Part shown: positions 28,203 through 36,231 of the stretch, piece after piece
How positions within the stretch are numbered: position 1 is the first letter of the stretch
How the letters are laid out: each line of letters starts with the position of its first letter
Source: Paenisporosarcina sp. FSL H8-0542
Lineage (GTDB): Bacteria; Bacillota; Bacilli; Bacillales_A; Planococcaceae
Length of the DNA: 64,000 nt
NCBI RefSeq assembly: GCF_038632915.1
Contig: NZ_CP152050.1
Span: 2,635,001-2,699,000 of the forward strand
Direction: 5' to 3'
Program-made: the position numbers and the translations under genes
The notes under the pieces: generated by a model
Seen by the model: only the letters and a program-made list of their open reading frames with translations
Told to the model about the DNA's origin: nothing
Database searches by the model: none

Positions 28203-28236
28203 AAAAAAAGAAAGCCCAATTCTTTCTGGGCTTTCT
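28203..28236 (-). terminator. Terminator after hpf
   Basis: Stem GAAAGCCCA / TGGGCTTTC with an eight-base loop, followed by TTTTTTTA on the minus strand, about 16 bases past the hpf stop. Confidence 0.88.
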
Positions 28237-28252
28237 CATTTATTGATTAAGA

Positions 28253-28813
28253 TTAATTTGTTTCGATTAAACCATACTTACCGTCTCTACGCTTGTAGAC
28301 GATATTTGTTCCATTAGATTCTGCATCAGTGAATACGTAAAAATTATGTCCAAGCATATCCATTTGAAGAACCGCTTCTTCCTGATCCATTGGTTTCAAT
28401 TCAAATTGTTTTGTACGGACGATGTGTAATTCTTCTTCACTCTCGTCCTGATATGCCGCTTGCTCAGGAGAAACAACGTTTGCGAAGTATGCACCTACTC
28501 CTTCACGTTCACGGAACTTACGGTTTACTTTCGTTTTATATTTACGAATTTGACGCTCAAGTTTATCGACGATTAAATCGACCGCTGCATACATATCATT
28601 GTGACGTTCTTCAGCTCGAAGCGTTAAACTCTTCAAAGGAATTGTTACTTCCACTTTCGTTTGACTGTCGTTATACACTTTTAAATTGACATTTGCGTTC
28701 GCTTGGAGATCTTCGTTGAAATAGCGCTCTACCTTATTGATTTTGCTTTCAACGTGCTCACGAATCGCAGGAGTTACCTCGACGTTTTCACCACGGATAT
28801 TAAAATTTAACAT
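28253..28813 (-). CDS. hpf: Ribosome hibernation promoting factor, long form
   Basis: A 186-residue protein (B. subtilis YvyD/Hpf). The N-terminal S30AE domain (MLNFNIRGENVEVTPAIREH) binds in the ribosomal decoding centre. The C-terminal domain (VRTKQFELKPMDQEEAVLQM) mediates 100S ribosome dimers, which makes it the long form. AAAGGAGG precedes the start. It stands alone between two terminators or gaps; in other Bacillales it is controlled by stress or stationary-phase signals, which cannot be read here. Confidence 0.95.
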   Translation of the reverse strand: MLNFNIRGENVEVTPAIREHVESKINKVERYFNEDLQANANVNLKVYNDSQTKVEVTIPLKSLTLRAEERHNDMYAAVDLIVDKLERQIRKYKTKVNRKFREREGVGAYFANVVSPEQAAYQDESEEELHIVRTKQFELKPMDQEEAVLQMDMLGHNFYVFTDAESNGTNIVYKRRDGKYGLIETN

Positions 28814-28931
28814 GTAAACTCCTCCTTTAATTAAGGCTATGTAAACCTTATTCTACATATCCCCTATAAACTCCTGCTACAAACCAAAAACTTTTCTGGA
28901 TTTTGTCGAATAAATGCCTTTTTCTGTCGCA

Positions 28932-29552
28932 TCATGCTCGAATCAATGTAATTGCATCTACTGATTCAGCCCCCGCTTTTTTCAAAACAAATGCGGCATG
29001 ATGCAGTGTGGTGCCTGTTGTATATAAATCGTCGACCAATATAATGTGTTGATTTTGAACACTCTTGGACACGGAAAAAATTAATTCGGAGGACATCCGA
29101 TCTTTTCTTGTTTTTCCGACTTGTGAACGATTTACAGTTTTGTCCAACACATGCGTATAAGGAACATGTGCAGCCATGAGCAATTGATCCACTTGTGAAA
29201 AGGTTCTCTCCTGTAACTTTTCCGGATGTAGAGGAATAGGGACTATCAACTTCTGAACATTTCTTAACGGTTTGAAATCTTCAGCAAAAATCGTTGCCAG
29301 CTCCACGTCCAACTGGAATTTGTATTGTTGAAACACATGCTTCATCCAGTCATTGTAAGTGTATATGGATCTGACGGTATCCAGTGCACCTTCATATATT
29401 GTCCCCGACCATTCATTTTCAATCTGATTATTTTGTACTTTTTCAAATTTTGCTCTGCAACCATGACAAAGAACGTCCGATTGTTTTAAGAAGAATAGTT
29501 TTTGCCAAGAAGCACTTTCTAAAAATGGTGTTGAACAGAGTAAACACGTCAT
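28932..29552 (-). CDS. comFC: ComF family phosphoribosyltransferase-like protein (ComFC)
   Basis: A 206-residue protein required for efficient DNA uptake in naturally competent bacteria. A zinc ribbon at the N-terminus has two CxxC pairs (MTCLLCSTPF and DVLCHGCRAKFE). The C-terminal half has the PRPP-binding loop of type I phosphoribosyltransferases (HIILVDDLYTTGTTLHHAAF), though the reaction is not settled. It overlaps comFA by four bases (ATGA). comFB, between them in B. subtilis, is absent. Confidence 0.93.
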   Translation of the reverse strand: MTCLLCSTPFLESASWQKLFFLKQSDVLCHGCRAKFEKVQNNQIENEWSGTIYEGALDTVRSIYTYNDWMKHVFQQYKFQLDVELATIFAEDFKPLRNVQKLIVPIPLHPEKLQERTFSQVDQLLMAAHVPYTHVLDKTVNRSQVGKTRKDRMSSELIFSVSKSVQNQHIILVDDLYTTGTTLHHAAFVLKKAGAESVDAITLIRA

Positions 29553-30904
29553 TGCCTGTATCCACCCTGCTTATTGTGAGCTTCTATAGTAGCTTTGGCT
29601 GTATCCATGGCAGACGAAATTCCATGATGAAAAAACACCAGATCTCCATCAGGATAATCTATCGCTCGACCGACACGCCCACCTATTTGGATTAATGCAC
29701 TGCTCGTAAAAATCGTCTCATCAGCACCTACTACTGCTACTTGAACATTAGGAATCGTGATTCCTCGCTCCAAAATGGTCGTTGTCAGCAAGCCACAAAC
29801 TTTTTTCTGACGCAATTTAATGACCTTATCTTTTCTATCATTGTCTTCTGCATGGACTGACAAAATTTCCGGATGCAACAGCTGAAATAAGGGCAAAGCT
29901 TTTTCCATGAGTTCAATAGTAGGGAAGAAAATTAAAAAAGGTCGGGAGTGGTTCAAGCAATTTAAAGTCCACATCTTTAATTTTGGGGGAAGTTTACCTT
30001 TCTGAATGTGCTTATGATAATTCCACAACCCGACAAAACGTGGTATCGGTAGAGGAAAACCATGAAACCTTACAGAAATGACCGATTTATTAACAGCTTG
30101 TCTTAAAAGTTCATCAGATGGTGTAGCTGTAATAGTATGGACAACAGCTTCTTTCTTTTTCGCTTTTTGCACTGCATATTGCAGAGCTTTATCCACTGTA
30201 TATGGGAAAGCATCCGCTTCATCGACAAACACGACATCAAAAGCTTCTTCAAATCTGTAAAGTTGATGTGTTGTTGCGATGATGAGCTGTGCGTAGTCCG
30301 TGTAACCCGGAGAGCCACCATATAAAGCATGAATAACTGTTTGCGGAAAAACTTGCTGGAATCTCGGCGCAAGCTCCAGTACAACATCTGTCCTTGGAGT
30401 AGCCACACATACACGTTGTCCCCTCTCAAGCAAATCAAATACAGCAGGAAACAATAATTCCGTTTTTCCAGCTCCGCATACGGCATGAACTAAATGACTT
30501 TGATTTCGACGGACGCTGGCTAGCAATTCATTTGAAGCTCGTTCTTGTTGGGATGTCAATTTGCCAGACCATGAAAACCGATGTGACTGGACTTGTTCAA
30601 TCACAGGTCCAGTCCATGTTATCAACTCCGTGCAACTGCTCACTCTGCCCATACGAATGCAATGCCTGCAATAAAAGCAAACACCTTTACATTTTGCACA
30701 GTGGAAAGAGGTCAATTGGTTAACTCCGCAACGACGACATTGGTGTTGATTGGTTTTTAGTAATGGTGAAAAATGAGTTGATGAAATGCCTTGATGAGGG
30801 GTAATAAATCCTTTTTCAATTAAATCTTCTATGTCGGATAAAGGAAATGGGGTTTGTTCCTTCAACCATAATCGGCCACTTAAAAATGTTTGTATCTCTT
30901 TCAT
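29549..30904 (-). CDS. comFA: Competence DNA helicase ComFA
   Basis: A 451-residue DEAD-box ATPase that pulls incoming single-stranded DNA into the cytoplasm. The N-terminal four-cysteine zinc site is visible (CRRCGVNQLTSFHCAKCKG and following CFYCRHC), then Walker A (AVCGAGKTELLFPAV), the DEAD box (VVFVDEADAFPY), SAT-like TITATPSDELLR and motif VI (ALIQIGGRVGRAIDYP). ATG 30904 is preferred to ATG 30910 because GGAGG is then seven bases away. comFA-comFC form a two-gene operon. No ComK box was recognised upstream. Confidence 0.94.
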   Translation of the reverse strand: MKEIQTFLSGRLWLKEQTPFPLSDIEDLIEKGFITPHQGISSTHFSPLLKTNQHQCRRCGVNQLTSFHCAKCKGVCFYCRHCIRMGRVSSCTELITWTGPVIEQVQSHRFSWSGKLTSQQERASNELLASVRRNQSHLVHAVCGAGKTELLFPAVFDLLERGQRVCVATPRTDVVLELAPRFQQVFPQTVIHALYGGSPGYTDYAQLIIATTHQLYRFEEAFDVVFVDEADAFPYTVDKALQYAVQKAKKKEAVVHTITATPSDELLRQAVNKSVISVRFHGFPLPIPRFVGLWNYHKHIQKGKLPPKLKMWTLNCLNHSRPFLIFFPTIELMEKALPLFQLLHPEILSVHAEDNDRKDKVIKLRQKKVCGLLTTTILERGITIPNVQVAVVGADETIFTSSALIQIGGRVGRAIDYPDGDLVFFHHGISSAMDTAKATIEAHNKQGGYRQ

Positions 30905-31177
30905 GAGCATCCCTCCAATACGGATATCTCATTCCTACCATTTAATCATAATCCCCAATTGTGGAACTCGCCAATTTAAGATGGGCATATTGGTGTATGG
31001 AGAGGGAAAATTTTTAACAAAGAAGTTGATATTATGAAGGAGTGTATTTGCACCTTAAATGCCGCAAGAGCTTGAAGCGTGTGTTAAGCGGATTTCATAC
31101 TAGTTAGCTCTGGCGGAAGATTGAAGATAGCTCAAATACGTTGATTTACAGTTTAATGTAACTGGGCCTAAATAATA
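30905..31177. repeat. Gap upstream of comFA with a faint repeat A relative
   Basis: No gene is seen. Around 31085-31140 the sequence CATACTAGTTAGCTC followed by TACGTTGATTTA resembles parts of the repeat at 21365-21427 in reverse order, but it is too degenerate to be certain. The promoter of comFA must lie between 30910 and about 31050. Confidence 0.3.
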
Positions 31178-31203
31178 AGAACCTCGCACTTATGCGAGGT
31201 TCT
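31178..31203 (-). terminator. Terminator after the lipoprotein gene
   Basis: Perfect 11-bp stem AGAACCTCGCA / TGCGAGGTTCT with a four-base loop, then TATTATTT on the minus strand, eight bases past the stop. Confidence 0.8.
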
Positions 31204-31211
31204 CGTCTTCT

Positions 31212-31796
31212 TTATTCCGCTACATCACCGATGAAGTAGACACTGCTGACACGCCAGTTTCCATCCTCTTTGGCAAAAACGGTTACTTGTCGACCTGTTC
31301 GGTCAAGTTTAGCACCTGTTGACTCCTGTTCAAGCGAGATTGCAAGTGACGCAAAGACCTGTGCTTGGCTTTTGTCATACTTAATGACTGTCACATCTTC
31401 AGCTGTCCGTTTAACTTTATATTCTTTAAACGTTTTTTTAATCATCTCTTCTTCTTCCTTGTAATCAAACCCTTCAGGTTCTTTAGCGATGACAGACATA
31501 TACGTCTCAAAGTCTTCGTTATTAAAAGAAGTCATATAGGTGTCAAACGCAGCCAATATTGCCTTCTTTTCATCTGCTGGCACATCTTGTGCCTCTTCAA
31601 TATCAGAACCCGACATCTCAAAGCCAACATCAGATTGTTCCTGATCCTGATTCTTCACACCATGTTCTAATGCGTTATTTTCACTTGAAGTTTCCCCATC
31701 GGAAACGGAACCTGCACCGCCTCGGTCTTCTTCACTTGCACAAGCAGACAGTAATATTGAAATTAGCGCTAACACCATCATATATTTGAATTTCAT
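31212..31796 (-). CDS. Lipoprotein with NTF2-like C-terminal domain
   Basis: A 194-residue secreted lipoprotein of unknown function. The lipobox ISILLSACAS puts the lipid-bearing cysteine at residue 19. A low-complexity acidic linker (about 25-75) is followed by a domain of about 115 residues (AILAAFDTYMTSFNNEDFET, then ending GNWRVSSVYFIGD) that has the look of an NTF2/SnoaL fold, often a ligand-binding or regulatory cone. It is monocistronic and, together with the neighbouring NERD gene, occupies the place between comFA and degU where B. subtilis has degV. Confidence 0.8.
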   Translation of the reverse strand: MKFKYMMVLALISILLSACASEEDRGGAGSVSDGETSSENNALEHGVKNQDQEQSDVGFEMSGSDIEEAQDVPADEKKAILAAFDTYMTSFNNEDFETYMSVIAKEPEGFDYKEEEEMIKKTFKEYKVKRTAEDVTVIKYDKSQAQVFASLAISLEQESTGAKLDRTGRQVTVFAKEDGNWRVSSVYFIGDVAE

Positions 31797-31953
31797 TATA
31801 ATTCGTCCCTCCTACTCGGCTATTTTGTCATAAAATGATTGCCCTTACAATAATTATAGCCGCAATCAGAATAGAGACGACACCCATCATGTGAAAGTTT
31901 CGTGTATTAAAGCGTAGGATTGTTGGATGGCTTCGGATTATAGTGGGCTGTTT
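31797..31953. other. AT-rich gap upstream of the lipoprotein gene
   Basis: No gene is seen. On the minus strand a perfect TATAAT (31856-31851) lies about 54 bases before the lipoprotein start and could be its -10 box, but no convincing -35 stands 16-18 bases upstream of it. Confidence 0.3.
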
Positions 31954-32040
31954 CCATTTTGTGCAACCTGGAAGGCTAAACTGTCTACCTGGAATCCAAT
32001 CTGTCTACCTGGATGGGCATTCTGTCTACTTGGAAATCTT
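31954..32040. repeat. 21-bp repeat array 1, left of the NERD gene
   Basis: After CCATTTTGTGCA there are four units beginning ACCTGGA or ACTTGGA at 31966, 31987, 32007 and 32028 (21, 20 and 21 bases, the last incomplete), each ending CTGTCT. The same leader and unit recur at 33175-33291 in the same orientation, on the other side of the NERD gene. Confidence 0.9.
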
Positions 32041-32119
32041 TTCTAGTAATTCAGTTGCAACTAGATGGATAAAAATGCTATTTTTACATTATCCCAAAGA
32101 CTAGAAGGAGTGATATTTT

Positions 32120-33106
32120 ATTGTCGGAAATCGAGAAACACCTAAATCGTTAACGGTTTACCTTCGCTTACTAAATAGAGTACCCAAAGAACATCCGCTT
32201 TATAAGGAAATCGAATCGAGAATCAATCGGATTCGTGCTGGGTACAGCGGTGAAACGTATGTGGACAATTTTTTAAAGAATATTGATTTCCCATGTCCAT
32301 ATGTCATCTTTAAAGACATTAATGTTCAAACTTCAGCAAACACAAAAGCCCAGTTTGATACATTAATCATTACACCAAAGTTTGTATGTATATTAGAAAT
32401 AAAAGCATTGAAAGGTCGAATCTCTTTCCACAAGACTCCTGCCCAATTAGTCAAAGAAGTCGACGGAGTTAAAACTTCAATGAAATGTCCAGAGGAGCAA
32501 CTGAAACGTCATGAAAGAAGATTGGTTAAATGGTTGAATACAAATCAAATATATCTACCCATACGAAGTGCTATTGTTTTCGCATTTTCTAGCACCCTTG
32601 TAGATTTGCCCCCTAGGTATTCCAACATAGTGATGGGCTGTGATGTCGGTTCTTATATTGAAGACCTATTTGATCTCCCTCCCGCACTTACAGAAAAAGA
32701 ATTCAATTCATTAATCGACTCCCTGCAACAGGCTAAAACGAATTATTCCCCCACCCCACTAGTAAATACTGTCCCAATTCTAGATTCAGAGATTGTCAAA
32801 GGATTACTTTGCCCGCAATGCTCTATGAATATTGGCTCTCTTTATAAATGTCCTACCTGCAAAATTACGAGGAAAGTAATCATTGCGAATGCTCTCGAGG
32901 ATTGGTTTTATCTAATGAAAAGCACTATTACTACAAGAGAATGTCTGGATTTTTTGCAACTAAGGGATAAAACATCTGCATCACATATTTTAAATAGAGC
33001 TAAATTGATACCTAAAAACAATGGTCGCTATAGATTTTATAAATTATTTGACGATGACTATGAGGGTTCTTTTTCAATTCGAGCTGAAGCGCTTGAAAAA
33101 AAATAG
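32120..33106 (+). CDS. NERD-domain protein with C-terminal zinc ribbon, apparent ATT start
   Basis: A nuclease-related-domain protein of about 328 residues. The PD-(D/E)xK-like core is visible (AQFDTLIITPKFVCILEIKA), then a Cys4 zinc ribbon (LLCPQCSMNIGSLYKCPTCK) and a small C-terminal domain. The first standard start, GTG 32261, would remove some 47 residues that fit the family N-terminus (PKSLTVYLRLLNRVPKEHPL, then RIRAGYSGETYVDNF). That frame opens after a TGA at 32111 without ATG, GTG or TTG; ATT 32120 stands nine bases after AAGGAG. So either ATT initiates or the start codon has decayed. Function, perhaps DNA processing, is unproven. Repeat arrays flank the gene on both sides. Confidence 0.8.
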   Translation: MVGNRETPKSLTVYLRLLNRVPKEHPLYKEIESRINRIRAGYSGETYVDNFLKNIDFPCPYVIFKDINVQTSANTKAQFDTLIITPKFVCILEIKALKGRISFHKTPAQLVKEVDGVKTSMKCPEEQLKRHERRLVKWLNTNQIYLPIRSAIVFAFSSTLVDLPPRYSNIVMGCDVGSYIEDLFDLPPALTEKEFNSLIDSLQQAKTNYSPTPLVNTVPILDSEIVKGLLCPQCSMNIGSLYKCPTCKITRKVIIANALEDWFYLMKSTITTRECLDFLQLRDKTSASHILNRAKLIPKNNGRYRFYKLFDDDYEGSFSIRAEALEKK

Positions 33107-33117
33107 GAGTTTGTGCT

Positions 33118-33291
33118 TCTTGGACGTTTATTCTGTCCCATGACAAGTTTTACATGAAAATACCATGTCACTTTTCATTTTGTGCAACCTGGATGGCCAT
33201 TCTGTCAACCTGGAACCCAAAACTGTCTACCTGGATCCTCATTCTGTCAACCTGGATCCTCATTCTGTCTACCTGGAACACTAAACTACAC
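33118..33291. repeat. 21-bp repeat array 2, right of the NERD gene
   Basis: A degenerate unit at 33118 (TCTTGGACGTTTATTCTGTC) is followed by leader TCATTTTGTGCA and five units starting ACCTGGA at 33187, 33208, 33229, 33250 and 33271, each exactly 21 bases apart. The two central units are ACCTGGATCCTCATTCTGTC plus A or T. Leader and unit match array 1 at 31954. Confidence 0.92.
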
Positions 33292-33321
33292 ACCCGACCC
33301 ATTGTCATCTCACTAAAAATC

Positions 33322-33348
33322 AAAAAACCCCTCACATTTGTGAGGGGT
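33322..33348 (-). terminator. Terminator after degU
   Basis: Stem ACCCCTCACA / TGTGAGGGGT with a two-base loop and six T on the minus strand, 12 bases past the degU stop. An opposing T-run is weak, so it mainly serves degU. Confidence 0.88.
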
Positions 33349-33359
33349 CCAATTAGTAA

Positions 33360-34034
33360 TTAGCGTACTTCAACCCAGCCATTTTTAATAGCTGTTACGA
33401 CGGCTTGTGTACGGTCGTTTACATTCATTTTTTGAAGAATGCTAGAGACGTGATTTTTCACTGTTTTTTCAGAGATGAACAATGTTTCACCGATCATGCG
33501 GTTACTTTGGCCATCTGTTAATAATTGAAGAACTTCACATTCACGTTTTGTTAGTAAATGGAAAGGACGTCGAATTTCGGATTGGTGGAACGTTCCTTTA
33601 TTTTCACGTTCACTCAAACGACGGAATTCCGCCACTAAATTACGTGTTACTTTTGGATGTAAGTAAGATCCACCTGCTGCAACCACTTTAATGGCTTGTA
33701 CAATTGCGTCAGCATCCATTTCTTTCAACATGTACCCAAGAGCACCTGTTTTCAGAGCGTGCGTAACGTAAGATTCATCGTCGTGGATAGATAACATGAT
33801 TACTTTGGCTTCTGGATATTTCGCCATTAGCTCACCTGTTGCTTCTACTCCATTTTTACGTGGCATGTTGATATCCATCAATATAACTTCCGGTGCATAT
33901 TGCTCATACAAATTTAAAGCGTCGCTTCCATCATCGCCTTCAGCAATTACATCAAATGAATCTTCAAAGTCTAGAATTCGTTTTACCCCTTCACGGAATA
34001 ATTGGTGATCGTCTATAATTACAATTTTCGTCAT
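33360..34034 (-). CDS. degU: Two-component response regulator DegU
   Basis: A 224-residue NarL/LuxR-type regulator that in B. subtilis controls secreted enzymes, competence, motility and biofilm. The receiver domain shows the acidic pocket ([17 protein letters not shown]) and the phosphoacceptor aspartate in [13 protein letters not shown]. The C-terminal helix-turn-helix ends in [22 protein letters not shown] 34034 is chosen over ATG 34040 because GGAGG is then eight bases away instead of two. It lies 29 bases after degS. Confidence 0.97.
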   Translation of the reverse strand: MTKIVIIDDHQLFREGVKRILDFEDSFDVIAEGDDGSDALNLYEQYAPEVILMDINMPRKNGVEATGELMAKYPEAKVIMLSIHDDESYVTHALKTGALGYMLKEMDADAIVQAIKVVAAGGSYLHPKVTRNLVAEFRRLSERENKGTFHQSEIRRPFHLLTKRECEVLQLLTDGQSNRMIGETLFISEKTVKNHVSSILQKMNVNDRTQAVVTAIKNGWVEVR

Positions 34035-34063
34035 CGTCATTTCCTCCTAAATATAAGCAGACC

Positions 34064-35218
34064 TTATCTCTCTTTTTCCTCAATTAAAGGAATTCGAAAC
34101 ATCATTGTTGTTCCTTTGCCAGGTGAGGATTTCACAACCATTTCACCTTTTAATAGATCGACACGTTCTTGCATTCCAAGTAAACCAAATGAACTATCCC
34201 GAACAAGGCGCTGATCAAAACCAATTCCGTTATCTTTCACCGTAACGGCTACTTTGTTCTTATTCCATACAACTTCTACCCAAATTGTTTGGCATTTGCC
34301 ATGTTTTGTCGCATTCGTCACAGATTCCTGAATCAGGCGAAATAGCGCTACTTCATAATTCGGTAAAAGTCGACGCTGTTCTCCATTTGAATGGAAGTGT
34401 ATTTTGCACCCCATATTATATTCTTCGATAGTCATTAAGTATTTTTTGAGGGTAGGGACTAAACCTAAATCGTCCAATGCCATTGGTCGCAAGTCATAAA
34501 TAATTCGTCTTACTTCCGACAGAGCATTTCGTACCATCAATTTTAAACTTGAAATTTCTACTAGTGCCTGATCAACACCTTTTTCACGATAAGTCCGTTC
34601 AATCAAATCTGATCGAACTAAAACATTGGCCATCATTTGGGCGGGACCGTCATGTATTTCACGAGATAGCCTTTTTCGTTCTTCTTCTTGTGCTTCAATA
34701 ATTTTCAAACTGAAATCTTGTTTTAATTTCGCGGTTTCCAATGCTTGTCCAACATTTTTCAAATCCGATGTTAAGTAGTTGGTAACCACGTTGGCCTGTG
34801 TAACAAGTTGATCGGCATGCAAAATAGCATCGTTTAATTCATTTAAACGACGTTCCAAATCATCTCTACGTTCCCGTAGTTGGCGATCTTCCGTACGATT
34901 AATTGAAAGTTTAATTTGTAAATCGTTTGCTTGTTCATAAGCCTCACGCACTTGTTCTTCCGTAAACGTGTTAAAATGCTTGGATACATCGCCGAGCCGC
35001 TTTCTTGAAAGACGGGTATCTTCTTCAAGCAAATCACCTTCTATTAATACATCAGCTAATTTCGAATGGACAATTTCCAATTCTTTTTGCATTTGTAATA
35101 AGCTTTGTCGATTTTGTTCGCTTATAATGAAAATATCGTTTTTGGAGCGGTCCATCGTTTCAACCATTTGGCTGAAAATATGATCTAAAGAATTGATATC
35201 GACCTTTTTCCCTGACAT
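34064..35218 (-). CDS. degS: Sensor histidine kinase DegS
   Basis: A cytoplasmic HisKA_3-type kinase of 384 residues, the partner of DegU; B. subtilis DegS has 385. The first half is a long coiled-coil sensor. The phosphoacceptor histidine is in RLSREIHDGPAQMMANVLV and the ATP-binding domain has VTNATKHGKCQTIW and DNGIGFDQ. No membrane segment is present, as in B. subtilis. ATG 35218 was chosen over ATG 35242 because GGAGA precedes it by seven bases. It begins the degS-degU operon, divergent from yvyE. Confidence 0.96.
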   Translation of the reverse strand: MSGKKVDINSLDHIFSQMVETMDRSKNDIFIISEQNRQSLLQMQKELEIVHSKLADVLIEGDLLEEDTRLSRKRLGDVSKHFNTFTEEQVREAYEQANDLQIKLSINRTEDRQLRERRDDLERRLNELNDAILHADQLVTQANVVTNYLTSDLKNVGQALETAKLKQDFSLKIIEAQEEERKRLSREIHDGPAQMMANVLVRSDLIERTYREKGVDQALVEISSLKLMVRNALSEVRRIIYDLRPMALDDLGLVPTLKKYLMTIEEYNMGCKIHFHSNGEQRRLLPNYEVALFRLIQESVTNATKHGKCQTIWVEVVWNKNKVAVTVKDNGIGFDQRLVRDSSFGLLGMQERVDLLKGEMVVKSSPGKGTTMMFRIPLIEEKER

Positions 35219-35396
35219 CGGGTATTCTCCTTTTTCGAGCAACTGTCTGATGAATGCTTAATCATTCATTTCTCTATCTATATAATACGTCATATATGCC
35301 TTTATTCCTGCTATGACTGCATTTATTATATCACTATATACACAAAAACATATTAAAATTAGATGACAACTAGATGTCAGCGAGGAGTGGAAAGAT

Positions 35397-36029
35397 TTGA
35401 GAAAAGATTATGTCACAGTTAAAGGCTTCGGAGAATCAGAAATTATTATTCAAAAATCCCGATTCCTCACTTACGTAAACCGAGCTGAGACGGAACAACA
35501 GGCTCAAGCCTTTATTGATGAAATAAAATCTCAACATAAATCAGCGAATCACAATTGTTCAGCTTACATGATTGGAGAACATGACTCCATTCAAAAAGCA
35601 AATGATGACGGGGAACCAAGTGGAACAGCTGGTGTTCCAATGTTGGAAGTTTTAAAAAAACAAGGCTTAAAGGATACTGTCGTTGTCGTAACGCGATACT
35701 TTGGCGGTATTAAATTAGGTGGAGGCGGTTTAATTCGTGCGTATGGAAAAGCTACTACCGAAGGAATTCAGGCAGCGCATATTGTCGAACGCCGACTCCA
35801 CCATTTAATGAAAGTTTCTGTCGATTATACGTGGCTGGGTAAAGTCGAAAATGAAGTGCGTGGGTCCACCTATCCACTCGATCGTATAGATTACGCAGAT
35901 ACTGTTGAAATATTTCTCTACGTGCCTGTATCAACAGAAGAGACATTTGTAGAATGGATAACAGAAATGACGAATGGGCAAGCTAAAATCGAGCAACAAT
36001 CTTCTAAATTTCTTGAGTTTGACACCTAA
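35397..36029 (+). CDS. yvyE: YigZ/IMPACT family protein YvyE
   Basis: A 210-residue protein of the UPF0029/IMPACT family. The N-terminal domain has the family signature (GEPSGTAGVPMLEVL, then VVVVTRYFGGIKLGGGGLIR) and the C-terminal half is the ferredoxin-like domain found in many YigZ proteins. Its biochemical role is not established; relatives interact with translation. TTG 35397 is supported by GAGGAG upstream. Its position between degS and an LCP gene matches B. subtilis. Confidence 0.92.
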   Translation: MRKDYVTVKGFGESEIIIQKSRFLTYVNRAETEQQAQAFIDEIKSQHKSANHNCSAYMIGEHDSIQKANDDGEPSGTAGVPMLEVLKKQGLKDTVVVVTRYFGGIKLGGGGLIRAYGKATTEGIQAAHIVERRLHHLMKVSVDYTWLGKVENEVRGSTYPLDRIDYADTVEIFLYVPVSTEETFVEWITEMTNGQAKIEQQSSKFLEFDT

Positions 36030-36111
36030 ATTCGAGCCTTTATTGCGTATATATAGCAGGAAATATTTAACAGATGTAATGATTTTAAAGAAAATGTAAA
36101 AAACATTTCCT

Positions 36112-36140
36112 TTTACGGTATAGGTAAAGCATTGTATAAT
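36112..36140 (+). promoter_or_regulatory. Promoter of the LCP gene
   Basis: -35 TTTACG (36112-36117), 17-base spacer, perfect -10 TATAAT (36135-36140). The leader before the start at 36232 is about 85 bases and includes the hairpin GTAGGG-TTGAA-CCCTAC (36199-36215) just before the ribosome-binding site. Confidence 0.6.
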
Positions 36141-36231
36141 GAGGAGTGCTGTAGCTAGAGACGAAACAATGACCTAACTTGGGACGTCTTATTGAGTAGT
36201 AGGGTTGAACCCTACCCAGAGGAGATTAAAA

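Noticed and set aside
32121-32153. TTG 32121 as the NERD gene start
   Set aside because: It is in another frame and stops after ten codons, so it cannot give the NERD protein unless a frameshift occurs.
33154-33363. Small open frame with a repeated STW-containing heptad
   Set aside because: It is a translation of the 21-bp array (21 is a multiple of three), has no ribosome-binding site and runs through the degU terminator.
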